Source: an uncultured Sutterella sp. (lineage in GTDB: Bacteria > Pseudomonadota > Gammaproteobacteria > Burkholderiales > Burkholderiaceae_F). Taken from it: a DNA stretch of 64,000 nucleotides. Under the pieces are notes generated by a model. That model saw nothing but the letters and a program-made list of their open reading frames with translations. It was not told the DNA's origin and did no database searches. Shown here in pieces: positions 8,179-18,266 of this stretch (its first letter is position 1; each line of letters opens with the position of its first letter). The DNA is taken from the NCBI GenBank assembly GCA_902463725.1, contig CABQGK010000001.1:186001-250000 (forward strand). Reading direction: 5' to 3'. A program made the translations under genes and the position numbers.

Positions 8179-9153
8179 ATGGACGCAACCGCCCGCGCAA
8201 CTGCGATCGGCATGATGGCCCCTATTTTGTGGGGCATGAGTGTGGGAATTACCCGTGGCATTGCTGAAAATTTCGGCACGGCTGGTGGCTTTGCCGTGCT
8301 CTATACCATATCTCTTATCGGCATATTGGCTGTCTTTGGACGGCCGCACCTGAAGCTTTTCAATTGGAAGTACCTCGTTTTTGGCGTGGGCATGGCCAAT
8401 GTCTCGGCGATGTGCTTTGTCTTTTCCCTTGCGCTCTCCAGTGGCGGTCATCAGACGATGGAGGTCGGGATGGTGAACTATCTCTGGCCCTGTCTGACGA
8501 TCGTCTTTGGCATTCTCTTTAACGGGCAGCGCGCACGCTGGTGGATTGTCTTTGGGATTGTGCTCTGCTTAATCGGTGTGATCATGGTCTTGGGGGGCGA
8601 TAGCGGCTTTGACGTGGATGTGCTTTTTGCACACATCAAAGAGAACCCATGGAGCTACGCGCTGGCGCTACTCGGAGCGCTCACCTGGGCAGGTTACAGC
8701 TCGATCACGCGGGCGCTCTCGAACGGACAAAATCCTGTGGCGCTCATTTTCTTTGGAGACTGCCTCATTTTCTATGGCATTTGGGCGCTCGGTCTTGGGC
8801 TACCCCCCGTGGAGCACCCGCATGGCTATGGCTGGGTTGGGGTCGTGATGGGCGCCTGCGCGACGGGCGCAGGCTACAGCTGCTGGACCTATGGGATGAT
8901 GAAGGGCAACATGACGCTTTTGGCGATTACGAGCTACTTCACGCCGGTGCTCTCTTGCCTTTTTGGTACGGTCTGGATTGGGGCAAAGTTGAGCTTTGGC
9001 TTTTGGAACGGGGTCATGATTTTGGTGGCAGGCTCAATCATCTGCTTTCTTTCGACGCGCCTTAGCGTGGGGCGCCCAGCGCGCCCAGGGCACGTATTCT
9101 TTAAAGGACTCAACCCAAGCGCTCGCCGTAAATCGGATGAGCAACCTCACTGA
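8179..9153 (+). CDS. yddG: YddG-like aromatic amino acid exporter (EamA/DMT family)
   Basis: Ten-helix inner-membrane transporter of the drug/metabolite transporter superfamily. The N-terminus (ATAIGMMAPILWGMSVGITR) and the segment GMVNYLWPCLTIVF fit the YddG group, which exports phenylalanine, tyrosine and tryptophan. Length of 324 residues is a little above the family norm of about 295 because of a polar C-terminal tail. The start at 8179 matches the family N-terminus; an ATG at 8161 would lie inside the terminator stem and neither start has its own ribosome-binding site. Expression probably depends on the upstream leader frame. Confidence 0.8.
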   Translation: MDATARATAIGMMAPILWGMSVGITRGIAENFGTAGGFAVLYTISLIGILAVFGRPHLKLFNWKYLVFGVGMANVSAMCFVFSLALSSGGHQTMEVGMVNYLWPCLTIVFGILFNGQRARWWIVFGIVLCLIGVIMVLGGDSGFDVDVLFAHIKENPWSYALALLGALTWAGYSSITRALSNGQNPVALIFFGDCLIFYGIWALGLGLPPVEHPHGYGWVGVVMGACATGAGYSCWTYGMMKGNMTLLAITSYFTPVLSCLFGTVWIGAKLSFGFWNGVMILVAGSIICFLSTRLSVGRPARPGHVFFKGLNPSARRKSDEQPH

Positions 9154-9291
9154 GCGGCTTTTTCCAAAATAGCAACCGCGCGCTTGCCAAGCTGAAAACT
9201 TTGTATGATGGAGTCAATATGCCTCTGCTCGGTGCCATGGGCACGCAGAGCGTGGCGAACTCGAGCGTGACGGCCAATGGAGGGCAAAAGC

Positions 9292-11133
9292 ATGTGCACG
9301 ACTGTCATTGTGGGAAGAAAGGTTTCGAAGACGGGACTTGTGATCGTCGGGCACAACGAGGATTCTGGTGGGCGAAGTCTCAGCCAGCAGTTCTGGGTTC
9401 CTGCGCAGAGTACGATGCCGGGTGCGGTGATTACAGCGGAGCCGGGCGCTGCCCAAGTTCCCGATATCGCGCGTCCCAAGGGTTATTACTGGTCCAACAT
9501 GCTAGCCCCTAAGCCCGGTAGCTCATTTGATCAGGGCTTTTATGGCGCGGGCGGCGTGATGATTTGCTCCAACGGCGGCGGTAGCTCCTTTGATGCCGAT
9601 GAGTTGAGTAACGAGGCGCTCGGCATAGAAGGGGGTGTGGGCTTCCTATTGCGTCGCATTACGGCTGAGCGTGCGACGAGCGCGCGTGAAGCGGTGAAGC
9701 TCGCCGCGCGTCTTATTGAACTCTACGGGTACCTTGGCGATGCGCGCAACTATACCTTTGCCGATAAGCGTGAGGCGTGGGTGCTCAACGTTGTCAAGGG
9801 GCACCATTACGTTGCTAAGCGTGTGCCTGACGACCGTGTGATGCTCATTTCCAATATGCTCGCCATCCGCTCGGTGGATCTTTCCGACAAGGAAAACGTC
9901 ATGGCGAGTGCCGATCTCATTGAGTACGCCATTGCCAAGGGGCGCTATCGCCCAGCCGTTGAGGGCGACTATTCCGACTTTGACTTTGCTTGCGCCTATC
10001 AGAGTGACGAAAACCGTCATGACCCGATGAAGAGCGATCGGATGCGCATCGGCTGGGAGAAAATCGCGGGCGTGCTCTGCACGGATGAGTTGCACTACCC
10101 CGAGCTGCTCGCGCCCACTGCGCCCATGGGTGTTGAAGACGTCAAAAGCGTGCTTCGCTTGACGAACCCCGCGACGTACGCCGAGCGCGGTGACGGGCGA
10201 GCCGATGCGTTCCATGTGAGCGCGCGTGATATTTCGCGCTCGCAAACCCGTGAGTCTTGGGTCATTGAGTTCACCGCACGGCACCTCACCGATACGCTTT
10301 GGCGCTGTACAGGTCCGCAGGACACGGGTGTCTATATTCCGTGGTTCCCCATGGCGCAAGCCATCCCTCTGGGCTACCAATGGAGCACCTACCGTGAGGC
10401 GCGTGAGCGACAGTTTGATGTGCCTGCCGAGTGGCTCTCGCTAGACTTTTCTCGACACTACTGGACGTACGCCGTGCTTGCCGAGCTCGTGAACTTTCAT
10501 CGTGGGCTCTTTGCTGGGGTGCATCCTGTACGTGATGCGCTTGAGGCCTCTTTTGCTGAGCGTATCGACGATGTGCGTGCAGAGGCGTCTGCTGTGGGGG
10601 CGAGCGCAGCCCGTAAGCTCTTAGCGTTCGCAACGGAAAATATGACGAGCGTGGCGCACCGCCAGTACGCGCAGATGCTCGCGGACTTTAGCGATGTGCG
10701 AGCCGAGGTTCTCCAAAGCGAAACCGTTGAGCGTAGCGCCGCTACGCTCGAGGTGGTGATTTACGGGGGAGCTGGTTTTGACGTTCGAGAGTTAGACCGC
10801 TCGAGTGTGCGCTGGAGCTTGGGCTTTACGGGAGCAAAACCCTCCGCCCTCAACCCCGCGCAGCCCATGGCGGTGCGCTTTGAGGATGTCGATGGTGACG
10901 GGTGCGATGATCTTGTACTCAGTTTTCAGAGTGCAGCGCTCTTTGAGCACATGGTCGACGGGGTGCTCTATGACACCTACATAAGAGGGCTCTGCTCGCA
11001 TAAGCGCTTTGTGGCGATGCTCCCGCTACGGGTGCTCGCTTGCGAGGAGAGCACGCCGCGCTCAAAGCGCGGCACGCGCACGCGCATTCCGCGGCCGCGC
11101 ACCAGTAAGAAATCACGCACTGCGTCACGTTAA
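9292..11133 (+). CDS. C69-family dipeptidase with C-terminal extension
   Basis: Ntn-hydrolase peptidase (U34/C69, PepD-like) that cleaves dipeptides. Removal of Met1 exposes Cys2 (MCTTVIVG) as the catalytic N-terminal nucleophile, so the ATG at 9292 is the start; GGAGGG lies eight bases upstream. NEDSGGRS is the conserved motif after strand 2. The protein is 613 residues, longer than the usual 470-530. Residues about 470-590 form an extra part that contains a calcium-loop-like stretch, EDVDGDGCDDLVL, near residue 531, and the last 25 residues are strongly basic. No signal peptide is seen, as expected for an exposed Cys2. It lies upstream of the peptide import operon but has its own terminator. 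Confidence 0.85.
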   Translation: MCTTVIVGRKVSKTGLVIVGHNEDSGGRSLSQQFWVPAQSTMPGAVITAEPGAAQVPDIARPKGYYWSNMLAPKPGSSFDQGFYGAGGVMICSNGGGSSFDADELSNEALGIEGGVGFLLRRITAERATSAREAVKLAARLIELYGYLGDARNYTFADKREAWVLNVVKGHHYVAKRVPDDRVMLISNMLAIRSVDLSDKENVMASADLIEYAIAKGRYRPAVEGDYSDFDFACAYQSDENRHDPMKSDRMRIGWEKIAGVLCTDELHYPELLAPTAPMGVEDVKSVLRLTNPATYAERGDGRADAFHVSARDISRSQTRESWVIEFTARHLTDTLWRCTGPQDTGVYIPWFPMAQAIPLGYQWSTYREARERQFDVPAEWLSLDFSRHYWTYAVLAELVNFHRGLFAGVHPVRDALEASFAERIDDVRAEASAVGASAARKLLAFATENMTSVAHRQYAQMLADFSDVRAEVLQSETVERSAATLEVVIYGGAGFDVRELDRSSVRWSLGFTGAKPSALNPAQPMAVRFEDVDGDGCDDLVLSFQSAALFEHMVDGVLYDTYIRGLCSHKRFVAMLPLRVLACEESTPRSKRGTRTRIPRPRTSKKSRTASR

Positions 11134-11158
11134 CTGCGAGTAGCTGTGCGCACGCGCT

Positions 11159-11201
11159 CGGGAGTTCGTCCAAATCGCCGGATGAATTCCCGATTTTTTT
11201 T
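11159..11201 (+). terminator. Intrinsic terminator after the C69 peptidase
   Basis: Thirteen-pair stem (11159-11171 with 11180-11192, two G-T pairs), eight-base loop, then ATTTTTTTT at 11193-11201. A classical rho-independent terminator. Confidence 0.88.
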
Positions 11202-11562
11202 GCTAACGCCCATGTGTCGTGCGTTGTAAATATCGAGCCGTCTTTTGAGCCTATCGTTATCGCTTAGGAGTTTTTGGTTAGGGGAGTGCGCTTGCGTCAA
11301 GAAAGTGAAGAAAAGCGTTTTATTCGCTTTTCTGTCAAGGCTTTTTCGGCGTTGCGCTGCGTGAGTGCCTGTCTACAATCGAAAAGAAAGGCCGCCCACC
11401 GAACGCTCGGACGGGCGGAGGGGATTTTCTCCACTGACGGCCCCATGAGGCAGTTGATTGCGTGTCTTGGCCGTGGCCACACTGGGTTACAGCGAAGTGC
11501 GCAGACGCTTTTTGAGGCGATGAGGTCAGTGACAGTGCGCCAGTCGCGCAGGTGGAGTTTTT
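11202..11562 (+). promoter_or_regulatory. Upstream region and long leader of the gsi operon
   Basis: No gene is evident. A perfect nine-base hairpin AGAAAAGCG/CGCTTTTCT lies at 11309-11333. A plausible promoter follows: TTGCGC at 11352-11357, 16 bases, TACAAT at 11374-11379. It would give a leader of about 175 nt before the start at 11563, which holds a GC-rich hairpin CCGCCC/GGGCGG near 11391-11417. I do not recognise a known riboswitch. The gsiA ribosome-binding site is GGAG just before 11558. Confidence 0.45.
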
Positions 11563-13467
11563 ATGCTAGATGCAGAGCGTGAGATGGAGCAGGATGATTC
11601 GCAGCCGCAGGCCGCTGAGCTAGCCCAACCGAGCAGCGATAAAAGTGCTGAGCCCTGCGTGGTGGACATCCGCGATTTGGTCGTGCAGTTCCATACGGAA
11701 AACGGTGACGTCACCGCTGTCGATGGAATCTCTCTCAAGGTGCATCGCGGTGAAACGGTGGCGCTCGTGGGCGAATCAGGCTCTGGGAAATCGGTCACTT
11801 CGCTCTCGGTGATGCGCTTAGTTGAACACGGCGGCGGCCGTATTACCAAGGGGAGCATTCTGCTCACCGACCGAGCTGGGAGAGTGCGCGATCTCGTAAA
11901 CGAGAGCGACTACGAACTGCGTCGCATGCGTGGCGCAGACATGGCCATGATCTTTCAGGAGCCCATGACTTCGCTCAACCCCGTCTTTACCGTGGGCGAG
12001 CAGATTGCGGAAAGCCTTCGCCTGCACCGCAAGCTCAATGAGCACAGCGCGATGAAGGAAGCGGTGCGCCTGCTAAAACTTGTGCGCATTCCCGATGCGC
12101 CGCGTATTGCGGCGAGCTACCCGCATCAGCTCTCGGGCGGTATGCGTCAGCGTGCCATGATTGCGATGGCCTTGGCCTGTAAGCCTGCGCTACTTATTGC
12201 CGATGAGCCCACCACCGCACTTGATGTGACGGTTCAGGCGCAGATTCTGCTTTTGATTCGCTCACTACAGAAAAAAGTCAACACCGGCGTGCTCTTCATT
12301 ACGCACGATATGGGCGTGGTGGCTGAAGTGGCCGATCGCGTCTGCGTGATGCGCCACGGCAAAATTGTCGAAGAGGGGCCGGTGGAGCAGATTTTCAAAA
12401 ATCCCCAGCATCCCTATACGAAGTCGCTGCTTGCTGCGGTGCCGCATTTGGGCGGCATGAAAGGCAAGGCACAGCCTGAGCGCTTTAGCCTGCTGGACCC
12501 TGAGAACGGGCGCGCAGTGGTGCCGGAGACCGATGCGGTAAGTGAACCGGGCGAAGTGGTGCTCTCTGTCAAAAACATCACCAAGCGCTTCCCCGTGAAG
12601 ACGGACTGGTTTGGGCGTGTCTCGCATCAGGTGCATGCCTGCGAGAACGTCTCCTTTGATTTGCGTCGCGGTGAGACGCTCGCGATTGTGGGTGAGTCGG
12701 GGTGCGGCAAGTCCACGACGGGGCGCGCCATTTTGCGTCTGCTTGATGTCGATAGTGGCTCGATTGTTTATGACGGGCACGATCTCACGAAGCTCTCCGC
12801 AAGTGATATGAAGGCAGCGCGGCGCAATTTGCAGATGATTTTCCAGGATCCTTACGCCTCGCTCGACCCGCGTATGACGGTGGGCTTTTCGATTGCGGAA
12901 CCCTTGCTCGTGCATGGGGTTAAGGATCGTGCACAGATCGAAGAGCGTGTTTCGTGGTTGCTTGGTCGCGTTGGGCTGCATCCTTCGATGGCCTCTCGCT
13001 ATCCGCATGAATTCTCGGGCGGGCAGCGCCAGCGTATCTGCATTGCACGTGCGCTCGCGCTCAACCCCAAAGTGATTGTGGCCGACGAGAGTGTGGCGGC
13101 GCTTGATGTGAGTATTCGCGCTCAGGTCATCAACCTCATGCTGGATCTGCAGCACGAACTCGGCCTCTCCTACATTTTCATCTCCCACGATATGGGCGTT
13201 GTGGAGCGAATTTCGCACCGCGTTGCTGTCATGTACCTAGGGCAGATCGTGGAGATGGGGAGCCGCCAAGACATCTTCGAGCATCCTGTGCATCCCTATA
13301 CGAAGCGGCTACTCGGGGCGGTGCCGATTGCCGATCCGACGAAACGTCGTCCGCTTGGCAACCTCAATGCCGTGGATTTGCCAAGCCCCGTGCGCAGTGT
13401 CCGTGATCCGATCGTGCACAAGCCCGCTCAAGAGGTCTCGCCCGGACACTTTGTTGCTGAATTTTGA
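11563..13467 (+). CDS. gsiA: Glutathione/peptide ABC importer, double ATPase subunit
   Basis: ATP-hydrolysing subunit of a type I peptide importer, with two complete nucleotide-binding domains fused in one 634-residue chain, as in E. coli GsiA. First domain: Walker A GESGSGKS, signature LSGGMRQR, Walker [13 protein letters not shown]. Second domain: [17 protein letters not shown], and a Walker B read as [12 protein letters not shown], where Ser replaces the usual Pro but the catalytic Glu is kept. It is the first gene of a six-gene plus-strand run (gsiABCD, P1 aminopeptidase, amidotransferase-like hydrolase). Dipeptide or oligopeptide importers have the same architecture, so glutathione as substrate rests on the order A-B-C-D and the neighbours. 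Confidence 0.85.
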   Translation: MLDAEREMEQDDSQPQAAELAQPSSDKSAEPCVVDIRDLVVQFHTENGDVTAVDGISLKVHRGETVALVGESGSGKSVTSLSVMRLVEHGGGRITKGSILLTDRAGRVRDLVNESDYELRRMRGADMAMIFQEPMTSLNPVFTVGEQIAESLRLHRKLNEHSAMKEAVRLLKLVRIPDAPRIAASYPHQLSGGMRQRAMIAMALACKPALLIADEPTTALDVTVQAQILLLIRSLQKKVNTGVLFITHDMGVVAEVADRVCVMRHGKIVEEGPVEQIFKNPQHPYTKSLLAAVPHLGGMKGKAQPERFSLLDPENGRAVVPETDAVSEPGEVVLSVKNITKRFPVKTDWFGRVSHQVHACENVSFDLRRGETLAIVGESGCGKSTTGRAILRLLDVDSGSIVYDGHDLTKLSASDMKAARRNLQMIFQDPYASLDPRMTVGFSIAEPLLVHGVKDRAQIEERVSWLLGRVGLHPSMASRYPHEFSGGQRQRICIARALALNPKVIVADESVAALDVSIRAQVINLMLDLQHELGLSYIFISHDMGVVERISHRVAVMYLGQIVEMGSRQDIFEHPVHPYTKRLLGAVPIADPTKRRPLGNLNAVDLPSPVRSVRDPIVHKPAQEVSPGHFVAEF

Positions 13468-13596
13468 GAGCAAGACCGTGCTCTCAGATACGCGGCGCGC
13501 CGCGGGGTCGACAACCTCCGCAGCGGCCGTTCCCCCTTCGGAGTGCCTGACTAATTAGGCCTCTGTTGACTCATGAACTACCGACGGGAGTTTGAT

Positions 13597-15141
13597 ATGA
13601 AAAAATCGTTTGTCAAGAGCGCATTCGTGGTTGCCATGATGGCGACCATGGCCGGGGCATCGTTTAGTGCCTGGGCGGGCGGCGACGTTAAGGTTGCCAT
13701 TGCATCGACCTTTACCACGATGGATCCGTGGGATGCTAACGATACGCTGTCTCAGAACGCAGTGCGCTCCTTCTACGAGGGGCTCTTCCGTCTAGATAAG
13801 GACATGAAGCTCAAGAACGTGTTGGCGCTCTCCTATGAGGCGAGCCCGGACGGTCTGGTCTATACCGTGAAGCTGCGTCAGGGTGTCAAGTTCCATGACG
13901 GTGAACCGTTTAACGCCGCCGCCGTGAAGGCCAACTTTGACCGTGTGACGAACCCCGATAATCACTTGAAGCGCTATGGGCTTTATAAGAACATCGCCAA
14001 GACCGAAGTGCTCGACGAGTACACGGTGCGCTTTACGCTGCATGAACCGTTCTCGGCCTTTATTAACCAGCTTGCGCACCCGGCTGCCGCGATGATCTCC
14101 CCGAAGACGCTCGCCAAGGGCAAGCAGGAAGTGGCCTTCCACCCTGTGGGCACGGGGCCGTTTGTCTTTGAAGAGTGGCGCCAGACCGACTACATGAAGG
14201 TCAAAAAGAACCCGAATTACTGGAAGGCGGGCTACCCGAAGGTCGACTCCATCACGTGGGTGCCTGTGGTGGAAAACGCCACGCGTGCTGCGATGATTCA
14301 GACGGGCGAAGTGCAGTTTGCTAGCTCTCTGCCCTTTGAACAGATCAAGGCGCTCGAAGGCAAGGAAGGCATTGTGATTAACAAGTCTCCCTCGATCGTG
14401 CATCGCTACATGTCGATGAACATGAACTTTAAGCCCTTTGATAATCTCAAGGTTCGTCAGGCCATTAACTACGCCATTAACAAAGAGGCGCTCGCGAAGG
14501 TGGCCTTCAATGGCTATGCCATTCCCGCGGAGGGGCCGCTGCCCAAGGGTGTTGCTTACTCCGTTAAGCTCGGTCCCTGGCCCTATAACCCCGCCAAAGC
14601 TCGTGAACTTCTGAAGGAAGCGGGCTACCCGAACGGCTTTAGCACGACGCTTTGGTCGGCCTATAACCACACGACGGCGCAGAAGGTGATTCAGTTCCTG
14701 CAGCAGCAGCTCGCCCAGGTCGGCATCAAAGCGAGCGTGCAGGCGCTTGAAGCCGGTCAGCGCGTCTCGCTCGTTGAAAGCGTGCAGGATCCCGAGAAGG
14801 CCGGTGTACGTCTCTACTACATCGGCTGGTCGAGCTCCACGGGTGAAGCCGACTGGGCACTGCGTCCGCTGCTTGCTACGGAATCGCAGCCGCCGCGCCT
14901 TGCCAATACGGCTTACTATTCGAACCCCGTTGTGGATAAGGCACTGAAGGACGCGCTCTCGACCACGGATGACGCGAAGAAAGCTGAGTACTACAAGGTT
15001 GCACAGGAAGAGATTTGGAAGGATGCGCCCTGGGCGTTCCTTGTGACGGAAGTCAACGTTTCTGCTTCCCGTAGCAATCTCTCGGGTTTCTACATCATGC
15101 CTGATGCGGGCTATGACTTCGACGAAATCGAGCTGAAGTAA
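13597..15141 (+). CDS. gsiB: Periplasmic peptide/glutathione-binding protein (family 5)
   Basis: Solute receptor of the GsiABCD importer. Sec signal peptide in residues 1-27 with a cleavage site after AWA. The mature part is a family 5 extracellular solute-binding protein: [20 protein letters not shown] near the N-terminus, [15 protein letters not shown], and a long two-lobed fold; total 514 residues, typical for the group. The ATG at 13597 is chosen over 13573 because GGGAG lies seven bases upstream and the signal peptide then starts with MKK. The codon use is strongly GC-ending, as expected of a highly expressed binding protein. Confidence 0.88.
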   Translation: MKKSFVKSAFVVAMMATMAGASFSAWAGGDVKVAIASTFTTMDPWDANDTLSQNAVRSFYEGLFRLDKDMKLKNVLALSYEASPDGLVYTVKLRQGVKFHDGEPFNAAAVKANFDRVTNPDNHLKRYGLYKNIAKTEVLDEYTVRFTLHEPFSAFINQLAHPAAAMISPKTLAKGKQEVAFHPVGTGPFVFEEWRQTDYMKVKKNPNYWKAGYPKVDSITWVPVVENATRAAMIQTGEVQFASSLPFEQIKALEGKEGIVINKSPSIVHRYMSMNMNFKPFDNLKVRQAINYAINKEALAKVAFNGYAIPAEGPLPKGVAYSVKLGPWPYNPAKARELLKEAGYPNGFSTTLWSAYNHTTAQKVIQFLQQQLAQVGIKASVQALEAGQRVSLVESVQDPEKAGVRLYYIGWSSSTGEADWALRPLLATESQPPRLANTAYYSNPVVDKALKDALSTTDDAKKAEYYKVAQEEIWKDAPWAFLVTEVNVSASRSNLSGFYIMPDAGYDFDEIELK

Positions 15142-15149
15142 AAGGCGTG

Positions 15150-15225
15150 AGGTGTGTGCGCGTGCGAGGGGCTCAGGCTTGAGAGTCTCCCCGCCCCGCG
15201 GCGCACACGCCCTCTCCTTCCTTCT
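15150..15225 (+). promoter_or_regulatory. GC-rich hairpin between gsiB and gsiC
   Basis: GTGTGCGC near 15153-15160 can pair with GCGCACAC near 15200-15207, with further pairing of GAGGGG and CCCC inside. There is no T-run. Such structures downstream of binding-protein genes often protect the upstream mRNA and lower expression of the permease genes; that role is inferred. Confidence 0.5.
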
Positions 15226-15251
15226 CTTAACCACTAGACGAAACAAACACT

Positions 15252-16172
15252 ATGCTGCGCTACTTCATCAAACGTGTTTTCGGGATGCTGCCCACGATGT
15301 TTTTCGTCGCGGTCTGCGTCTTTTTCTTTGTGCACATGCTTCCAGGGGATCCCGCGCGCCTGACGGCGGGGCCTGAGGCCGATGAAAAAACCGTCGAGCT
15401 TGTGCGCAAGGAACTCGGCCTTGATAAGCCGCTGACCGAACAGTTCGTACACTTTGTCAAGGGCGCATTAACGGGCGATTTAGGCAAATCTCTCTCGAGC
15501 AAGCGTCCGGTGAGCGTGGAAATTTCCGAACGTTTTTTCCCCACGCTCTGGCTTACGATCACCTCGATGACCTGGTCGGTGATTTTTGGGCTGCTCGCGG
15601 GGATTATCGCAGCGGTATGGCGAAATCGCTGGCCTGATCGACTCTGTATGACGGTGGCCGTCTCAGGCATTTCTTTCCCAGCGTTTGCGCTGGGGATGAT
15701 TCTCATGGAATTCTTCTCGGTGCGACTCGGTTGGTTGCCCACGGTCGGGGCTTCGAGTTGGGCGCACTACATTCTCCCCTCGATAACGCTTGGGGCGGCG
15801 GTAGCTGCCGTGATGGCGCGTTTTACTCGAAGCTCTTTTGTCGAGGTGCTCGGTGAAGACTACATTCGCACGGCACGTGCCAAGGGCGTGCACGAAGTCT
15901 CCGTCGTTCTCAAGCACAGTTTTCGCAATGCCATGATCCCCGTGGTGACGATGATGGGGTTGCAGTTCGGGTTTTTGCTCGGCGGCTCCATTGTGGTGGA
16001 AAAGGTCTTTAATTGGCCGGGGATGGGGCGACTCTTGGTCGATGCGGTTGATATGCGTGACTATCCAGTGATCCAAGCCTGTGTGCTGCTCTTTTCCGTG
16101 GAGTTCATCGTGATTAATCTGATCGTTGACGTGATCTACGGCTGGGTCAATCCGGCGATCCGCTACAAGTAA
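15252..16172 (+). CDS. gsiC: Peptide/glutathione ABC importer permease
   Basis: Inner-membrane permease of the DppB/GsiC type, 306 residues with six predicted membrane helices. The start [20 protein letters not shown] is characteristic of the family, and the cytoplasmic EAA loop that docks with the ATPase is seen as [15 protein letters not shown]. It pairs with the GsiD-type permease that follows after 17 bases. Confidence 0.88.
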   Translation: MLRYFIKRVFGMLPTMFFVAVCVFFFVHMLPGDPARLTAGPEADEKTVELVRKELGLDKPLTEQFVHFVKGALTGDLGKSLSSKRPVSVEISERFFPTLWLTITSMTWSVIFGLLAGIIAAVWRNRWPDRLCMTVAVSGISFPAFALGMILMEFFSVRLGWLPTVGASSWAHYILPSITLGAAVAAVMARFTRSSFVEVLGEDYIRTARAKGVHEVSVVLKHSFRNAMIPVVTMMGLQFGFLLGGSIVVEKVFNWPGMGRLLVDAVDMRDYPVIQACVLLFSVEFIVINLIVDVIYGWVNPAIRYK

Positions 16173-16189
16173 TGAGGGAGGCCTAACTG

Positions 16190-17107
16190 ATGACGCAAGC
16201 AAATCATTCTGCCGCGCCGCTAGATCCGCGACTCGCTGGCAGCGAAGAGCGCATTCGTACGCCGCTCTCCGAATTCTGGCGTAAGTTTAAAAAGCAACCT
16301 CTCTCGATGATTGCGGGTGGCTTTGTGATTTTTCTTATCTTGGTCGCTATTTTCGGCCCGATGTTCGTGCCCTACGACCCAGAAAACTACTTTGACTACG
16401 ATCTGCTCAATGATGGGCCCTCGTTGGTGCATTGGTTCGGGGTGGATGCGCTCGGGCGCGATATCTTTAGCCGCATTGTGGTGGGTACGCGGATTTCGCT
16501 CCTTTCGGGCTTTGTCGCCGTGGGGATCGGTGCCCTTTTTGGGACAACCTTTGGGTTGCTCGCGGGCTACTATGGTGGGTGGATCGATCGCATTACGATG
16601 CGTGTGGCTGACGTGCTCTTTGCGTTCCCAGGGATTTTGCTCGCTATTGGTATCGTGGCGATTCTCGGTGGCGGGATGGTCAATGTGGTTGCAGCCGTGG
16701 CGGTCTTTTCGGTGCCAGCCTTTGCGCGACTTGTGCGCGGCAATGTGCTGGTGCTCAAGCAGGCCACGTACATTGAAGCAACGAAAAGCTTGGGCGCAAG
16801 CGATATGACGATTCTCTTTCGGCATATTCTGCCTGGCACCATTTCCGTGATCGTCATTTACCTCTCGATGCGTATCGGCACGAGCATTATCACGGCAGCC
16901 TCGCTCTCCTTTTTGGGACTTGGCGCCCAGCCGCCGATGCCAGAGTGGGGCGCTATGCTCAACGAGGCGAGAGCGGATATGGTGACTGCGCCGCATGCGG
17001 TGTTCTTCCCCGTGCTCGCGATCTTTTTGACGGTGCTCGCCTTTAACCTTTTGGGCGACGGTTTGCGTGATGCACTCGATCCGAAGCTCGATATGGATAA
17101 GTCTTAA
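16190..17107 (+). CDS. gsiD: Peptide/glutathione ABC importer permease
   Basis: Second permease, DppC/GsiD type, 305 residues. The N-terminal cytoplasmic tail leads to the first helix ([20 protein letters not shown]); the motif [13 protein letters not shown] is typical of the DppC group and the EAA loop reads [20 protein letters not shown]. It forms the membrane channel with GsiC. The next gene starts 15 bases after its stop. Confidence 0.88.
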   Translation: MTQANHSAAPLDPRLAGSEERIRTPLSEFWRKFKKQPLSMIAGGFVIFLILVAIFGPMFVPYDPENYFDYDLLNDGPSLVHWFGVDALGRDIFSRIVVGTRISLLSGFVAVGIGALFGTTFGLLAGYYGGWIDRITMRVADVLFAFPGILLAIGIVAILGGGMVNVVAAVAVFSVPAFARLVRGNVLVLKQATYIEATKSLGASDMTILFRHILPGTISVIVIYLSMRIGTSIITAASLSFLGLGAQPPMPEWGAMLNEARADMVTAPHAVFFPVLAIFLTVLAFNLLGDGLRDALDPKLDMDKS

Positions 17108-17122
17108 AGTAGGGTGTGCATC

Positions 17123-18187
17123 ATGCTCACAAGGACAGTGCCGCGCATCGGTAAGTTGCCGAGCGGCCCAAGGGATCTCATTAGTGATGTGGCGGGGGTG
17201 ACGGTCGGACACTGCACCCTTTCCTCCGCAGACATACAAACGGGGGTGACAGTGATTCGCCCTCACGCGGGAGATCCCTATCGGCAGAAAGTGCCCGCCT
17301 GCGCTCACGTCATCAACGGCCATACAAAGTCGAGCGGCTATATTCAGCTCGAAGAGTTGGGGCTGCTGGAAACGCCCATTGCGCTTACGAATACGCTCTC
17401 GGTGGGCACGGTGATGATGGCTGAGGTGCGTGAAGCCATACGCGCCAATCCCGAGATTTGCCGAGAAACGAGCTCGGTCAACCCCGTGGTGGGTGAGTGC
17501 TCGGACGCAAAACTCAATGACATTCAGGCGCTTAGCATCTCTGAAGAGCACTATCGAGCAGCGCTTGCGGATGCGCGCGAGGATTTTGCTTTGGGCGCTG
17601 TGGGCGCTGGGCGCGGGATGGTGAATTTTGGCTTTAAGGGCGGCATTGGAAGCGCTTCGCGCGTGGTGACGGTGGGTGAGGAGACCTTTACGATAGGGGT
17701 GCTTGCGCTCACCAACTTTGGTCGCATGCATCAGCTCACGGTGGCGGGCGAGCGCATTGGGCTACGGTTTGAGGCGGCTGAGATTGCCGAAGCGGAGAAA
17801 ACGCCCGAGAGCGGCTCCTGCATCTTTGTGCTTGCGACCGATGCGCCAGTCGATAATCGCCAGTTGCACCGCCTCGCGCGCCGCGTGAGTGCGGGTCTTG
17901 CCCGCACGGGAAGTATCTATGGGCACGGTAGTGGCGACGAGGTGATTGCCTTCACCACGGCCTATACCTACGATTGGCAGTACCGCACACCGCGGCAACC
18001 TCCTCAAGCGTTTCTCTACGATGAGTATCTCGATCCCACGTTTTTTGAAGCGGTCGCCGACGCAACAGAGCAGTCGGTGCTCAAGGCGCTCTGGAGTGCG
18101 GAGACAGTGACAGGGTTTCGAGGGCGGCGCGTTGAGAATCTTCTTGAGGCGTGGGAGGCGCGCTTTGGGCCGCTCGCCGATACGTGA
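17123..18187 (+). CDS. P1-family aminopeptidase (DmpA-like)
   Basis: Self-processing N-terminal-nucleophile aminopeptidase that releases N-terminal residues, often D-amino acids, beta-alanine or glycine, from short peptides. Family marks are the opening block PSGPRDLISDVAGVTVGHCT, the block NPVVGECSDAKLND, and GHGSGDEVIAF near residue 270. The autoproteolytic Gly-Ser bond is probably the one in that last motif, which would make two subunits. Start ATG 17123 has AGGG eight bases upstream. Its place directly behind the importer suggests that it trims imported peptides in the cytosol. Confidence 0.85.
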   Translation: MLTRTVPRIGKLPSGPRDLISDVAGVTVGHCTLSSADIQTGVTVIRPHAGDPYRQKVPACAHVINGHTKSSGYIQLEELGLLETPIALTNTLSVGTVMMAEVREAIRANPEICRETSSVNPVVGECSDAKLNDIQALSISEEHYRAALADAREDFALGAVGAGRGMVNFGFKGGIGSASRVVTVGEETFTIGVLALTNFGRMHQLTVAGERIGLRFEAAEIAEAEKTPESGSCIFVLATDAPVDNRQLHRLARRVSAGLARTGSIYGHGSGDEVIAFTTAYTYDWQYRTPRQPPQAFLYDEYLDPTFFEAVADATEQSVLKALWSAETVTGFRGRRVENLLEAWEARFGPLADT

Positions 18188-18266
18188 AGCGCTCTGCGCT
18201 GCGCCGACAGTGTTGCGTGTCAAAACAACGACTCAAACTCAAATTCAATACTAGACGAAGGACAAC

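Noticed and set aside
11274..11582. 102-codon plus-strand frame before gsiA
   Set aside because: It spans a hairpin, a promoter-like element and the gsiA ribosome-binding site, and its protein is low-complexity and basic without a start signal.
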